The notes: generated by a model from the letters alone, not told the origin. Counted from the first letter of the stretch, positions 52,834 through 62,932 are shown. The stretch is DNA of 64,000 bases from Pandoraea pulmonicola (GCF_000815105.2 NZ_CP010310.2:1984001-2048000); one strand, 5' to 3'. Program-made: numbers and translations.

Positions 52834-52860
52834 GAAAAACGGGCCCGAAGGCCCGTCTTT
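52834..52860 (-). terminator. Intrinsic terminator of tmRNA
   Basis: On the minus strand GACGGGCCTTCGGGCCCG folds with a TTCG tetraloop and runs into TTTTT. It lies 46 bases past the tmRNA 3' end. Confidence 0.8.
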
Positions 52861-52905
52861 ACTAGGTTTTTGACCGTCTTTCGTTGTCGTCGACGGTCGG
52901 TGTTT

Positions 52906-53264
52906 TGGTGGAGCCGGCGGGGATCGAACCCGCGTCCGCAAGTACTCTACGACCAGTTCTACATACTTAGTTCAGTCATTTGATTTAACCGTTTTGTCGC
53001 GGACGAACACGCTACGCAACGGCGATCCACTTGATTTTCGGCCCCGGCGTCATGGCACCACCGGAGATTATCTGACGTAAATGACCTCGCCTGGTATTGC
53101 TACCCTAGCCCGTCAGAGAGCTAGTGCGAGGGAGGCGCCCTTAGGCAGCCAGCTGGTAACGAGAGTCGTTAGCAGTTACTTAATTTCCCATTGATTAACG
53201 AGGTGACGGGTCCTCGGTATGCCCTGAATCGCTTCGCTACCCACGTCGAAACCATGTCGGCCCC
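52906..53264 (-). ncRNA. ssrA: Transfer-messenger RNA (tmRNA)
   Basis: A 359-nt one-piece tmRNA rescuing stalled ribosomes. The 5' end is GGGGCCGACATGGTTTCGAC and the 3' end carries the T-arm GGTTCGATCCCCGCC and CCA, forming the tRNA-like domain with an alanine-type acceptor. The tag frame reads ANDSRYQLAA followed by TAA (53144-53173 plus stop). It lies 30 bases after the DUF748 gene. Its 3' end borders the accessory island; such ends are frequent integration sites. Confidence 0.95.
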
Positions 53265-53293
53265 GTGGAATTGCTGATTATGACACAAATGCC

Positions 53294-56200
53294 TCACTTG
53301 AGTGCGAAGTCCACCCGCGTCGTCGCCCCCTTGTCCTTGATGCCGTCCGCATTGAGTTTCGGCGCCACCACGAACAAGCGGTCCGACGCAATCTTGTCGT
53401 CCAGCCACGAGCGCACCCGCTGCGCACGGCGCTCGGCCAGCGCACGCAGATCGTCGTCGCCGACCTTGACGTTGGTCTCCATGAGCTTTTCCATCTCGTC
53501 GTCCGGCAGCGACTTGGTGAACCCGATCATGTTGCGCGGTTTCGCGAAGTCCGCCGCCTTGTATGCGGCCGTCAGGTACTTGCTGCGCTCCTCCGGCGTC
53601 ACCTTCACGCTGTCCACGTCGATACTCTCGCCCTTGCCGACCATCGCTTTCACCTTCTGCGCCTTGATCGCACGCTCGACCGCCACCTGACGCAGCCCGT
53701 CGGTGTCCTTGGACGGATCCACACGGCCCACGATGTCGAGCTTGAGCGACGGACGGTCGTTCAGCGCCTTGACCAACGTCTCGAGACGCTTCTCGTCGCC
53801 CGGCATCAACCGCGCGCTGCCCGGTGCGAATTCCACGTAACCCAGTTCCTCGTCCTCGCCGCCGCCAAACGCCGACGCCAGCAGGCTGAACGGCGCGGTC
53901 ACCGCCCTGACGACCAAATTGATCACCGCGCGGAAAATCACGCCGCCCAGACTGAACTGGGGATCGTCGAGCGAGCCGGAAACCGGAATGTTCACATCGA
54001 TCTCGCCGCGCGAATTCTTCAGCAACGACACCGCCAGCCGCACCGGCAGGTTGGTTGCCGTCGGGCTGTCCACGTGGTCGCCGAACGTCAACTGGTCGAT
54101 GAAGATGTGGTTGTTCGCCGTGAGCTTCGCGTGGTCGAGCAGGTAATGCACGTCGACCGTGAGCTTGCCTTTTTCGATGGGGTAGCCGGTGTACTTTGTC
54201 GAATAAGGGGTGAAGTTGGTCAGCTCGATGCCGTTGGCCTTTGCGCTCAGGTCGACGAACGCCATCGGCGCGAGCGGATTGATCTTGCCGTTGATGTCGA
54301 TCGGTGCGTTGCGGTTGACCTTGCCTTGCAGCGCCACGTCAGCCGGTTCCGTCGTGGCCGTGCCGAACGCGCTGACGCGCCCACCGATACCCGTCAGATT
54401 GGCCGTGTAGTTCGGCTTCACGAAGTTGTCCGTGAAGTTGATGTTGCCGCCTTGCAGCGTGATCCGGCCAACGTGCACGTCCGCCGGCAGTGCCTTGCCC
54501 GTGCCGTAGCTCGGGCCGCGCTGCACGGTCGTCTCACCTGGCTTTTGCTCCTTCTTCTCGACTTCCGTCGGCTGCCCGGCTTCGACGGCCGAGGCTGCGG
54601 CGTCCAGCGGCGGCCTGACGGGCGAACCGTCGAGCGACACGCCGTCGTTGGCGCGCGTGAGCGAGCGCGGGGCTTCCTGCTTGTTGCCGATCACGTCGGC
54701 CAGGTTCAGACGCCCGTTCGCATTCACGATGATCCGCGCATAGAAACGCGACAGCGCAATGCTGCCCAACTGCACGTTCGGTCTGCCGCTGCCGATGGCC
54801 ATGTTGATCTGCTGCACCGACAGCGCGTTCCAGCGCACGAAGTCGTCCGCCGTCACCTTGTCGAGCAGTCGCACATTGCCGAGAGTGGCGTCGCCTCGAT
54901 AGGTGGCCTGCGGCGTGTCGCCCTTCATCGCGAAGGTCGCGCGGCCGCTGCTCGAGAGCAGGGCGCTCGCGATGCTCGCATTCAGTTCGTCGCTCATGTA
55001 CGAATCGAAGGCGGCCAGATCGAGCTGCTGCGTCTTGATCTGCAGATCACCCGAGAGCGGCTGCGGGATGAGGTTGCCCGTGGCGTTCAGCGAGCCCTTC
55101 CTGTTGAGCGTGCCGGTCACTTCCAGCTGCAACGGCTTGCCCATGTCCTGCGATGCACCTTGCACCTTCACGTTGAGCGGCGCGAATTTCGCGTTGATCG
55201 GACGGCCTTTGACGGCGCGATCTTCAAACCCGATGCTGGCGTTCTCGATCGCCACCTTGCCGACCTTCCACTGCCAGTCGCCCGCGGCTTGTGCCTTCGA
55301 TGCTTCGGATGCCTTGGCCGAGGTACGGCGACCTCGCTCGGTACCGACGCGAGCGTTGACGTCGCCGCGCCTGCGGTCCGACGCCTTCGCGTGACCATCG
55401 CCGGCGAGTGCGAGCAGGTTGATGGCGCCGTCCTTGTCGCGCCGCGCGGATACGTCGAGACCGGTGACCGAAAGTTCGTCGAGTTCGGCCTTGCGCGCCC
55501 CAAGATCGAAGTGCGATAGCTTCGCTTCGGCCTTGGCGAGCTTGAGCGGGGCGTCGCCCTTGCGGCCGGTGAGCCATTCGACCTTCTCGAGCGTCGCGCG
55601 CGCCGGTTCGATCTGTACGTTCGGCTGTTTGTCGGGAGCGAAGGCGGCGTTGAACTTGGCCTGCACGCCGAGGGTGCCGCTCTTGAGGTCGCCGGCGAGT
55701 GCCCCTTGCGCGAACGGCAGCAGCGGGGCGAGGGCGATGGACTGCGCGTCCAGCTCTCCGCTTGCGTTGTAGGCCGGCAGGCTGAATTGGCCGTGCGCCT
55801 TGATGGAGCCGCCGCTCTGGATGCCAATCGATGCGTCGTACGTGGCGGGCGTCTTGCCCAGCGTCGAGAACTGCTTCACGCCGACGGCGATGTTCTCCAG
55901 CGAGACGCTCGCCGGCTTTGCGCCGCGCTCATCGGTCAAGTGAACCTTGCTGTTGACGAGTGAGACGTCGCCCACCAACAGGTCGAGCGGCGCAGGCTGC
56001 GCAGCGGCGAGCGCCTTGACCTGTTCGGCCTCGGCGGCCGAAGCCGGCGTGGCCGGGCGCGCCGTCTGCTCGGCGGGCACCTTTGGCGCCGCTTTCGCGG
56101 CTTCGCTGGCCTTGGGCGATGCGGCCGCCTGATTGACGGCCTTGCCCACGGCCTTGATGGCTGGGCGCTCCGGCAGCAACGCACGCACGACATTGATCGA

Positions 56201-57286
56201 GCCGTCTTTCTCCAGCACGATGCGCTGGTCGAGACCGTCGACGCGCACGCTGTCGATGTGATAGACGTTGCCCAGCGGCTCGACCTTGCCCAGCTTCACG
56301 TCGACCTGCTTGAGCGAGACGAGCGGCGAGCCGTCCGCCTCGTTCACGACCGCATCGGTGAGCCCCGCCGTGCCGGTGAGCAGGACGTGCGCACCTTGCT
56401 TGTCGCGGGTGAAGTGCAGCTTCAGATCGGTGCTGATGGCAGCGCTCTTGATCTGTGCCGGCACCGTGACCGGCGAGTATCCGAGGTACTTCGGCACGTC
56501 GAGCCGATCGAGCTTGATGTCCACGGTCGATTCGAGCGAATCGGCAAACGGCTTCGTCTGGCCCGAGATATGCAGCGGCGAGCCGTCGATGGACGCTTGC
56601 AGCAGCGGCTGCACGAAGATGTTGGTGTCGGCCGGCAGATTGGCAATGAACGGCACGCCGACCTGCAGGTGGTCGACGACGTGCTTCTCGTTCTGCACGG
56701 TATCGTCGAAACGGATCGAGCCGTCTTTGATATGAACGTTGTTCAGCGCAAAGCGGGCAGGTTTCGACGGCTCGGGCGACGGTGGTCCGGACGTCGCGCG
56801 ATCGATGATGTCCGAGAAGTTGAAGCGTTGCGGCGCCGTGCGCACGATGTTGACGACCGGCGTTTCCAGATAGAGCTCGTCGACGACGGGCGCCAGGCGG
56901 AACAACGAACTCCACGACGCGTTCACGCGCAGCAGGCCGACGTCCACGAACGGGTGGCCGGGCGTCTTGTCGCCGATATGAACCTGACGCAGGTCGAGGC
57001 GCAGCGTGTACGGATTGAAGCTGACGTCGCCAACGGTCACAGGCCGTTCCAGATAGGCGGAGAGCTTGTCGACGGCATAGTGCTTGAGCACCGCCGGCAC
57101 CGTGAAATAGCTGACGACGCCGAACACGGCGATGACACCGATCGTCCAAAGACCGGTCTTGCGCGCCCGGCGGCGCACGTTGGGGTCGCGGCCCATCGCT
57201 TGCGCGCGGGCAAGACCCTGCTGCAGGCGGGCGCCGCCTGGGGAGGAATTTGAAGTCGGTTTGCGATCGTTCGCTTGCTCGGCCAT
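53294..57286 (-). CDS. DUF748 (AsmA-like) envelope protein
   Basis: Very large inner-membrane-anchored periplasmic protein, 1330 residues. One N-terminal membrane helix (LWTIGVIAVFGVVSYFTVPA) is followed by repeated beta-rich segments typical of AsmA/TamB-like lipid-transfer proteins: LERPVTVGDVSFNPYTLRLD, LPADVHVGRITLQGGNINFT and LTNFTPYSTKYTGYPIEKGK. An OmpA-like region near the C terminus (EFAPGSARLMPGDEKRLETL) is embedded. Ala/Pro-rich linkers lie at about 390-430. The probable job is phospholipid movement or envelope maintenance. The ATG at MAEQANDRK is chosen over one ten codons upstream. Confidence 0.9.
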   Translation of the reverse strand: MAEQANDRKPTSNSSPGGARLQQGLARAQAMGRDPNVRRRARKTGLWTIGVIAVFGVVSYFTVPAVLKHYAVDKLSAYLERPVTVGDVSFNPYTLRLDLRQVHIGDKTPGHPFVDVGLLRVNASWSSLFRLAPVVDELYLETPVVNIVRTAPQRFNFSDIIDRATSGPPSPEPSKPARFALNNVHIKDGSIRFDDTVQNEKHVVDHLQVGVPFIANLPADTNIFVQPLLQASIDGSPLHISGQTKPFADSLESTVDIKLDRLDVPKYLGYSPVTVPAQIKSAAISTDLKLHFTRDKQGAHVLLTGTAGLTDAVVNEADGSPLVSLKQVDVKLGKVEPLGNVYHIDSVRVDGLDQRIVLEKDGSINVVRALLPERPAIKAVGKAVNQAAASPKASEAAKAAPKVPAEQTARPATPASAAEAEQVKALAAAQPAPLDLLVGDVSLVNSKVHLTDERGAKPASVSLENIAVGVKQFSTLGKTPATYDASIGIQSGGSIKAHGQFSLPAYNASGELDAQSIALAPLLPFAQGALAGDLKSGTLGVQAKFNAAFAPDKQPNVQIEPARATLEKVEWLTGRKGDAPLKLAKAEAKLSHFDLGARKAELDELSVTGLDVSARRDKDGAINLLALAGDGHAKASDRRRGDVNARVGTERGRRTSAKASEASKAQAAGDWQWKVGKVAIENASIGFEDRAVKGRPINAKFAPLNVKVQGASQDMGKPLQLEVTGTLNRKGSLNATGNLIPQPLSGDLQIKTQQLDLAAFDSYMSDELNASIASALLSSSGRATFAMKGDTPQATYRGDATLGNVRLLDKVTADDFVRWNALSVQQINMAIGSGRPNVQLGSIALSRFYARIIVNANGRLNLADVIGNKQEAPRSLTRANDGVSLDGSPVRPPLDAAASAVEAGQPTEVEKKEQKPGETTVQRGPSYGTGKALPADVHVGRITLQGGNINFTDNFVKPNYTANLTGIGGRVSAFGTATTEPADVALQGKVNRNAPIDINGKINPLAPMAFVDLSAKANGIELTNFTPYSTKYTGYPIEKGKLTVDVHYLLDHAKLTANNHIFIDQLTFGDHVDSPTATNLPVRLAVSLLKNSRGEIDVNIPVSGSLDDPQFSLGGVIFRAVINLVVRAVTAPFSLLASAFGGGEDEELGYVEFAPGSARLMPGDEKRLETLVKALNDRPSLKLDIVGRVDPSKDTDGLRQVAVERAIKAQKVKAMVGKGESIDVDSVKVTPEERSKYLTAAYKAADFAKPRNMIGFTKSLPDDEMEKLMETNVKVGDDDLRALAERRAQRVRSWLDDKIASDRLFVVAPKLNADGIKDKGATTRVDFALK

Positions 57287-57401
57287 GCGGTCCCCCGTAA
57301 GCAGCCAGTGAAGCACGCGCCGCGCCAGAGGGGCGCGGCGGGACAGACCCGGGACCGGCCGTAACGGCAGCGGCCCTGTCCCGGCAGGTGACGAAGCGGC
57401 G

Positions 57402-58136
57402 TCAGGCCGGCGACATCACCAGCGGGGCGATCGCGCCCGCGCGTTCGACGATCGCATCGGCCTGCCACTGAGCAGGCGCGAGCGTATCGCCGCAATAACC
57501 GTATGCGGCTGCGACGGTCGCCATCCCCGCCGCTTTGCCCGCCTGAACGTCGCGCAGGTCGTCGCCCACGTACACGATGTCGGCGGGGGCCACACCGATG
57601 CGCTCCGCTGCGTACAGCAAGGGCGCAGGGTGCGGCTTGCTATGCGGCGTCGTGTCACCCGAGACCACGCAGGCTGCGCTGTCGGCGAGGCCGAGCAGCT
57701 TGACGAGCGGGTTGGTGAGGCGAGCTGCCTTGTTCGTGACGATGCCCCAGGGCATGCCCCGCTCGGCGAGTTCGGCGAGCAGTGCCGGGATGCCGTCGAA
57801 CAGACGACTCTGCACGCACAAGGCGGCTTCGTAGTTGGCGAGGAAGGCGTCGCGCAGTTCGGGAAACGCGGCGTCGTCCGGCGTGACGCCGAACGCGCTG
57901 CCGATGAGGCCGCGTGCGCCGTGCGACGCCTGCAGGCGCAACGTTTCGTACGGGCCTGGCGGGAGGCCGCGATCCGTACGTACCTTGTTGACCGCGGCGA
58001 CGAGATCGGGCGCTGTATCGGCCAGCGTGCCGTCCAGATCGAACAGCACGGCGCGCACCCGGCCGCCCAGCAGGCGCGGAGGAGTGACCTGGACGGTGGA
58101 AAGGACTCGGGCGGGGGGCTCGAACATATCAGGCAT
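57402..58136 (-). CDS. gph: Phosphoglycolate phosphatase
   Basis: HAD-superfamily phosphatase of 244 residues removing 2-phosphoglycolate. HAD motif I is [17 protein letters not shown], motif [11 protein letters not shown], motif [13 protein letters not shown] and motif [14 protein letters not shown]. The gene follows ubiG with an eight-base overlap, an arrangement common in Burkholderiaceae (ubiG-gph). A second ATG three codons in would remove the overlap. Confidence 0.92.
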   Translation of the reverse strand: MPDMFEPPARVLSTVQVTPPRLLGGRVRAVLFDLDGTLADTAPDLVAAVNKVRTDRGLPPGPYETLRLQASHGARGLIGSAFGVTPDDAAFPELRDAFLANYEAALCVQSRLFDGIPALLAELAERGMPWGIVTNKAARLTNPLVKLLGLADSAACVVSGDTTPHSKPHPAPLLYAAERIGVAPADIVYVGDDLRDVQAGKAAGMATVAAAYGYCGDTLAPAQWQADAIVERAGAIAPLVMSPA

Positions 58137-58824
58137 CGCGTGTGCACGCGATCATATAGTTGACGTCGGTATCGCGATTGATCGCGTAGCGCTTGGTAAG
58201 CGGGTTGTACGTCAAGCCGCGCAGATCGCGGATCGTCAAGCCGCTGGCGCGGGCGAACGACGCGAGTTCGGACGGGCGGATGAACTTGGTGTAGTCATGC
58301 GTGCCGCGCGGCAGCATGCGCAGCACGTACTCGGCGCCGACGACGGCCAGCAGCCATGCCTTCGGATTGCGGTTGATGGTCGAGAAGAACACGTGGCCGC
58401 CCGGTTTGACGAGCGTGGCGCAGGCCGCCACGATCGATGCCGGCGACGGCACGTGTTCGAGCATCTCCATGCAGGTCACCACGTCGTAGGTGCCGGCGTC
58501 GCGCGCGGCGAGCGCCTCGGCGGATATCTCTTCATACTCGATGGACAGGCCGGCTTCAAGGCTGTGCAAGTCGGCTACGCCGAGTGCCTTTTTCGACAGA
58601 TCGATCCCTTTGACACGTGCGCCCTGACGCGCCATGGACTCGGAGAGAATGCCGCCGCCGCAGCCGATGTCCAGCACGCGCTTGCCTTGCAGCGGTACGT
58701 GCTGCTCGATCCAGTCGAGGCGGAGCGGGTTGATCTCGTGCAGCGGTTTGAATTCGCTGTGCGGATCCCACCAGCGGTGGGCCAATTCACTGAATTTATT
58801 GAGTTCTTGGGGGTCGGCGTTCAT
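58129..58824 (-). CDS. ubiG: Ubiquinone biosynthesis O-methyltransferase UbiG
   Basis: SAM-dependent methyltransferase of 231 residues carrying out both O-methylations of ubiquinone synthesis. Signature segments: [20 protein letters not shown] at the start, the SAM motif [28 protein letters not shown], and [12 protein letters not shown] near the C terminus. The ATG at MNADPQELN fits the family start. It is followed by gph in one unit. Confidence 0.96.
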   Translation of the reverse strand: MNADPQELNKFSELAHRWWDPHSEFKPLHEINPLRLDWIEQHVPLQGKRVLDIGCGGGILSESMARQGARVKGIDLSKKALGVADLHSLEAGLSIEYEEISAEALAARDAGTYDVVTCMEMLEHVPSPASIVAACATLVKPGGHVFFSTINRNPKAWLLAVVGAEYVLRMLPRGTHDYTKFIRPSELASFARASGLTIRDLRGLTYNPLTKRYAINRDTDVNYMIACTRDA

Positions 58825-59311
58825 CACTTGCTCATGGACATTGACGGCTTTCGGCAGGCGGGCCGTCGCGCGGCAGCGCGAGCCCGTTGACCGGGAGGAT
58901 CGGCAGGCGCCGTCGAGATGGGGGAAGTATAACGAAGGGAGTGTGCCCATGTCCAAAGCGCGCCCATCTGACGCGGCGTAGCGACGAATGCACTGCCGGG
59001 ATTGCCGTGATCGAAACGAGCGTTTGGAATATCGATTGCCGAGGGCGCGCCACCGACGCGACCATGGCGCGAGCATGGCGGGTAGCCATCGGTACGATGG
59101 CAAGGTATTGATCAGGCAGGGAAAATGGCGACTGCGAGCCCTACGTAGATGCGACACACTCGGGAAGCATTCCCTCGCATGAGCGGGACGCCATTTCGTA
59201 TGTCGCGGCCCGGCGTGCCGGGCAGGACTGGTGGCGGCACAGTGCGGCAGCCGTCGCTGCCGCCGCCGTGAACCTCTGGCCGTTTTGGATCGGACTCCCG
59301 AGGGAGGCGCC
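58825..59311. other. Intergenic region upstream of ubiG
   Basis: 487 bases between divergent genes. No supported gene, repeat or clear promoter boxes; it must hold the ubiG promoter. Confidence 0.35.
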
Positions 59312-59746
59312 ATGACGCAACCCACGGCGCCGGACAATGCCGGCCCTGAGCCTGGCCGTCCACGCCCACCCGGCTGGCAACGCCGCTGGCGTTGGCTCGC
59401 GTTTTTCGTCCTTGTCGTCGTTCTTGTGGCCGCCGCGCTGCTGATCTGGCGCGGGGCCGTGCATCGCGCCCCGCCGCCGGATGCGGCCCAGCCTCCGATC
59501 GCTGTGGTGTTCACCGTCGTCGCCGCACGTGACCTGCCGCGCTACGTCGTGCAGGCTACGACGTCCGTGACCGTTCGGGCACGCGTCGACGGACAGATCG
59601 AGCGGGTGACGTTCTCCGAGGGGCGCGACGTGAAGGCCGGCGATCTGCTCGTGCAGATCGACCCGAGGCCGCTGCGCGCGCAACTCGATCGGGCGAGTGT
59701 CTGGTTCCGGGATCGAAAGGCGAGGCAGGCCCAATCGCCGGACTGA
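59312..59746 (+). pseudogene. Truncated RND efflux periplasmic adaptor (MdtA/HlyD type), 5' fragment
   Basis: 144 residues: a Pro-rich start, a membrane anchor ([19 protein letters not shown]), then the adaptor N-terminal strand and lipoyl half-motif ([39 protein letters not shown]). Full adaptors have about 400 residues with a hairpin, second lipoyl half and barrel, all missing here. After RAQLDRA the sequence turns unrelated and stops. GGGAGG precedes the ATG. No RND pump gene follows. A remnant, probably non-functional. Confidence 0.72.
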
Positions 59747-59814
59747 GCGCCTGCCTCCATGAGCTGCCGCCAGACGTTGTGGAGTCCGACGGCTGCCCGA
59801 GCGGATGCCGCCAC

Positions 59815-60948
59815 TCAGGATGCGGCCGGCAGGTACGCGAGCACGGCACGCGGGTCGTGATAGCCGAGCCCGAGTGCGTCGGCTACGCCGCGATTCGTCA
59901 CCATCCCACGTGCCACGTTGAGTCCGGCGAGCAAGTGCGGATCGGCGCGCATTGCGGCCACAGGTCCCTGGTCGGCAAGTTGCAGGATGAACGGCAGCGT
60001 TACGTTGTTGAGTGCCGAGGTCGACGTGCGAGGCACCCCACCAGGCATGTTGGCGACGCAGTAGTGAACCACGCCGTCGACGATGTAGACGGGGTCGGCG
60101 TGCGTCGTCGGATGCGACGTTTCACAACATCCGCCCTGGTCGATGGCGACGTCGACGATCACTGCCCCCTTGCGCATCAGCCCGAGCATGGCGCGCGTAA
60201 TGAGCTTCGGTGCGGCGGCGCCTGGAATCAGTACGCCGCCGATGACGAGGTCTGCTTCGCGCAAGTGAGTTTCGATGGCGTGCTGCGTCGAGTAGACGGT
60301 TTGCACACGTCCACCGAACTGTGCGCTGAGGCGGCGCAACGCTTCGACCGACTTGTCGATGACCGTAACTTGCGCACCTATTCCAACGGCGACGGTTGCC
60401 GCATTGGTGCCGACGACGCCTCCGCCGAGGACGACGACTTTGCCGGCTTCGACACCAGGCACCCCGGAGAGCAACAGGCCCAGCCCACCGTGCGTCTTTT
60501 CCAGCGCAGTTGCGCCGGCCTGGATCGACATGCGGCCTGCGACTTCCGACATGGGGGCGAGGAGCGGTAGCCCGCCGGTGGCGGACGTCACCGTTTCGTA
60601 CGCGATACACGTGGCGCCGCTCTTGATCAGATCGTGAGTTTGCTCGGGGTCCGGGGCGAGATGAAGATACGTAAACAGCGTGTGATGCGGCCGTAGCCGG
60701 GCGCGCTCGACGGCCTGGGGCTCCTTGACCTTGACGATGAGCTCGGCGCGATCGAAGACATCGACGGCATTGGCGGCAATGCGAGCCCCGGCGGCAGCGT
60801 AGACCGAGTCGTCCATGCCGATGCCCGCGCCGGCTTGCGTCTCGACCCACACCTCGTGCCCGCGTGCCACCACTTCGCGTACGGCTGCGGGCGTCATGCC
60901 TACGCGATATTCGTGGTTCTTTATCTCCTTGGGGATACCGATTTTCAT
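59815..60948 (-). CDS. ald: Alanine dehydrogenase
   Basis: NAD-dependent enzyme of 377 residues interconverting L-alanine and pyruvate plus ammonia. It starts MKIGIPKEIKNHEYRVGMTP, the typical opening; the nucleotide site is VVVLGGGVVGTNAATVAVG, and KVKEPQAVE and VDVAIDQGGCCETS are conserved. AGGAG precedes the ATG. It is downstream of dadA on the same strand but behind a terminator, so it is probably also expressed separately. The two enzymes supply pyruvate from alanine. Confidence 0.95.
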   Translation of the reverse strand: MKIGIPKEIKNHEYRVGMTPAAVREVVARGHEVWVETQAGAGIGMDDSVYAAAGARIAANAVDVFDRAELIVKVKEPQAVERARLRPHHTLFTYLHLAPDPEQTHDLIKSGATCIAYETVTSATGGLPLLAPMSEVAGRMSIQAGATALEKTHGGLGLLLSGVPGVEAGKVVVLGGGVVGTNAATVAVGIGAQVTVIDKSVEALRRLSAQFGGRVQTVYSTQHAIETHLREADLVIGGVLIPGAAAPKLITRAMLGLMRKGAVIVDVAIDQGGCCETSHPTTHADPVYIVDGVVHYCVANMPGGVPRTSTSALNNVTLPFILQLADQGPVAAMRADPHLLAGLNVARGMVTNRGVADALGLGYHDPRAVLAYLPAAS

Positions 60949-61020
60949 GATGCGTCTCCTGTTTTCAGTGTCACGGCGAGAAATCCCGGCGCGTCCTCCG
61001 ACGTAATGGACAGCCCAAAC

Positions 61021-61048
61021 AAGAACGGCACCCGAAGGTGCCGTTTTC
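61021..61048 (-). terminator. Intrinsic terminator between dadA and ald
   Basis: On the minus strand AACGGCACC pairs with GGTGCCGTT around TTCG, followed by a T-containing tract. It lies a few bases past the dadA stop. Confidence 0.75.
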
Positions 61049-61052
61049 AACA

Positions 61053-62339
61053 TCAGGCGAAGGCTGGTTGGGCCTGCGCATCGGGCGCGCCGCTGTAACG
61101 CGCTACGGAAAGGTCATCGGCAAGAATCGCGGGTCGGCGACCCGACATCAGGTCGGCCAGCAACTGACCGGAGCCGCACGACATCGTCCAGCCCAGCGTC
61201 CCGTGTCCGGTGTTCAGGAACAGATTGCGCAGTGCGGTGGCGCCGACGATCGGCGTGCCGTCCGGCGTCATGGGGCGCAGCCCCGTCCAGAACGACGCTT
61301 CGGCCGTGTTGCCCGCGCCCGGATACAGATCGTTCACGACCATTTCCAGCGTGGCGCGACGTGCCGCCTTGAGCGACTTGTCGTAACCCACCACTTCGGC
61401 CATACCGCCGACGCGGATGCGGTCGTCAAAGCGCGTGACCGCGATCTTGTAGGTTTCGTCCAGTACGGTCGAGACAGGCGCCCGCTGCGCGTCGACGATG
61501 GGAACGGTGATCGAGTAGCCCTTGAGCGGATACACCGGAATGTCGACGATGCCTTTCAGGAACGGCGTGGAGTAGGAGCCGAGCGCGACGACGTACGCGT
61601 CCGCACGTTGCATTGAACCGGCGCACACTACGCCTTCGATCTTGTCGCCCGCCACTTGCAGGCCGTCGATCGGCATGTCGTAGAGGAACTTCACACCAAG
61701 CGTCTCGGCCATGGCGGCCAGACGCGTAGTGAACAACTGGCAGTCGCCGGTCTCGTCGTTCGGCAGGCGAAGACCGCCCGTGAGCTTGTGCGATACGGCG
61801 GCGAGCGCCGGCTCCGCGCTGGCGAGCGACGCGCTGTCGAGCAACTCGAACGGAACACCCGCCTCTTCGAGAACGGCAATGTCGCGTGCGGCGTTGGCCA
61901 GTTGCTCTTCCGTACGGAAGAGCTGCAAGGTGCCGGCCTGGCGTCCTTCGTATGGGATACCCGTTTCCGCACGCAGGGCGCGGAAACAGTCGCGACTGTA
62001 CTCGGCAATCCGCACCATGCGTTCCTTATTGACGGCGTATCGCTCGGGCGTGCAATTGCGCAGCATCTGGTAGAGCCACTTGAGTTGCGTGAGCGTGCCG
62101 TCCGGCCGGATGGCGAGCGGGGCATGCTTCTGGAACAGCCACTTGATGGCTTTTGTCGGAATGCCCGGGGCGGCCCACGGCGAAGCGTAACCTGGCGAAA
62201 TCTGGCCGGCGTTGCCAAAGCTCGTCTCGAGCGCCGGACCCGCCTGGCGATCGAGCACAGTGACGTCGTGCCCGGCCTTTGCCAGATAGTAGGCGCTGGT
62301 GACGCCGATGACGCCACTCCCGAGAACGATGACCTTCAT
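61053..62339 (-). CDS. dadA: D-amino acid dehydrogenase small subunit
   Basis: Membrane-associated FAD enzyme of 428 residues that oxidises D-alanine and other D-amino acids to oxo acids, feeding electrons to the quinone pool. The FAD Rossmann start is [54 protein letters not shown] and [20 protein letters not shown] are family blocks. It is divergent from the Lrp-type gene, which probably regulates it, as DadR does dadA in Pseudomonas. Confidence 0.95.
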   Translation of the reverse strand: MKVIVLGSGVIGVTSAYYLAKAGHDVTVLDRQAGPALETSFGNAGQISPGYASPWAAPGIPTKAIKWLFQKHAPLAIRPDGTLTQLKWLYQMLRNCTPERYAVNKERMVRIAEYSRDCFRALRAETGIPYEGRQAGTLQLFRTEEQLANAARDIAVLEEAGVPFELLDSASLASAEPALAAVSHKLTGGLRLPNDETGDCQLFTTRLAAMAETLGVKFLYDMPIDGLQVAGDKIEGVVCAGSMQRADAYVVALGSYSTPFLKGIVDIPVYPLKGYSITVPIVDAQRAPVSTVLDETYKIAVTRFDDRIRVGGMAEVVGYDKSLKAARRATLEMVVNDLYPGAGNTAEASFWTGLRPMTPDGTPIVGATALRNLFLNTGHGTLGWTMSCGSGQLLADLMSGRRPAILADDLSVARYSGAPDAQAQPAFA

Positions 62340-62396
62340 TGCGTTGACTCCTGTAAAACCATAGTTATCCAGTAATAATTCGCATGCTATTCTCGG

Positions 62397-62414
62397 TTAA
62401 CTAGATTTAGTTAA
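62397..62414. promoter_or_regulatory. Palindrome TTAACTAGATTTAGTTAA, probable Lrp-type operator
   Basis: Perfect 7-bp arms with a 4-base spacer in the AT-rich 104-base gap between dadA and the divergent Lrp gene. Placement and symmetry fit an Lrp/AsnC site controlling both genes. Confidence 0.5.
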
Positions 62415-62443
62415 TGTATATCTCCTGAATTCAGGAAAAAATC

Positions 62444-62932
62444 ATGAGAGTTCAACAGCAATCGATCCGGACGCTGGACCGGCTCGACCGGCGCATCCTC
62501 ACATTGCTTCAGCAGGACGGACGGATGTCGATGAAGGACCTCTCGGAGCAGGTTGGCCTGTCGATCACCCCGTGCATCGAGCGCGTCAAGCGCATGGAGC
62601 GCGATGGCGTGATCATGGGATATTTCGCCCGGGTAAATCCCGCGGCATTGGGGGCGGCGCTGCTCGTGTTCGTCGAGATCACGCTGGACCACAAGTCGGG
62701 CAACATGTTCGACCAGTTCCGGCGCGAAGTGCTGCGCATACCTGAGGTGATGGAGTGCCACCTGATCTCGGGCGATTTCGACTATCTGATCAAGGCGCGT
62801 ATTCGCGAGATGTCCGAGTATCGGAAACTGCTCGGCGACATCCTTTTGCAACTGCCGGGCGCTGTGCAGTCGAAGAGCTATGTCGTGATGGAGGAGATCA
62901 AGGAGACGCTGACGATTTACGTCGAGGAGTGA
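62444..62932 (+). CDS. Lrp/AsnC family regulator of the dad locus
   Basis: 162 residues. The N-terminal helix-turn-helix (LDRLDRRILTLLQQDGRMSM, LSEQVGLSITPCIERVKRME) and the C-terminal RAM ligand domain (VFVEITLDHKSGNMFDQFRR, VMECHLISGDFDYLIKARI) are complete. Divergent position next to dadA points to a DadR/Lrp-type activator responding to alanine. AGGA lies about eight bases before the ATG. Confidence 0.93.
   Translation: MRVQQQSIRTLDRLDRRILTLLQQDGRMSMKDLSEQVGLSITPCIERVKRMERDGVIMGYFARVNPAALGAALLVFVEITLDHKSGNMFDQFRREVLRIPEVMECHLISGDFDYLIKARIREMSEYRKLLGDILLQLPGAVQSKSYVVMEEIKETLTIYVEE

Noticed and set aside
52906..52990. Search for a second copy of the ssrA 3' end (att repeat) inside the window
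   Set aside because: No duplicate of the terminal 20 or so bases was seen elsewhere in the window, so no attachment site pair is claimed.
59815..62339. Treating dadA and ald as one uninterrupted operon
   Set aside because: A strong hairpin terminator lies between them, so read-through cannot be assumed.
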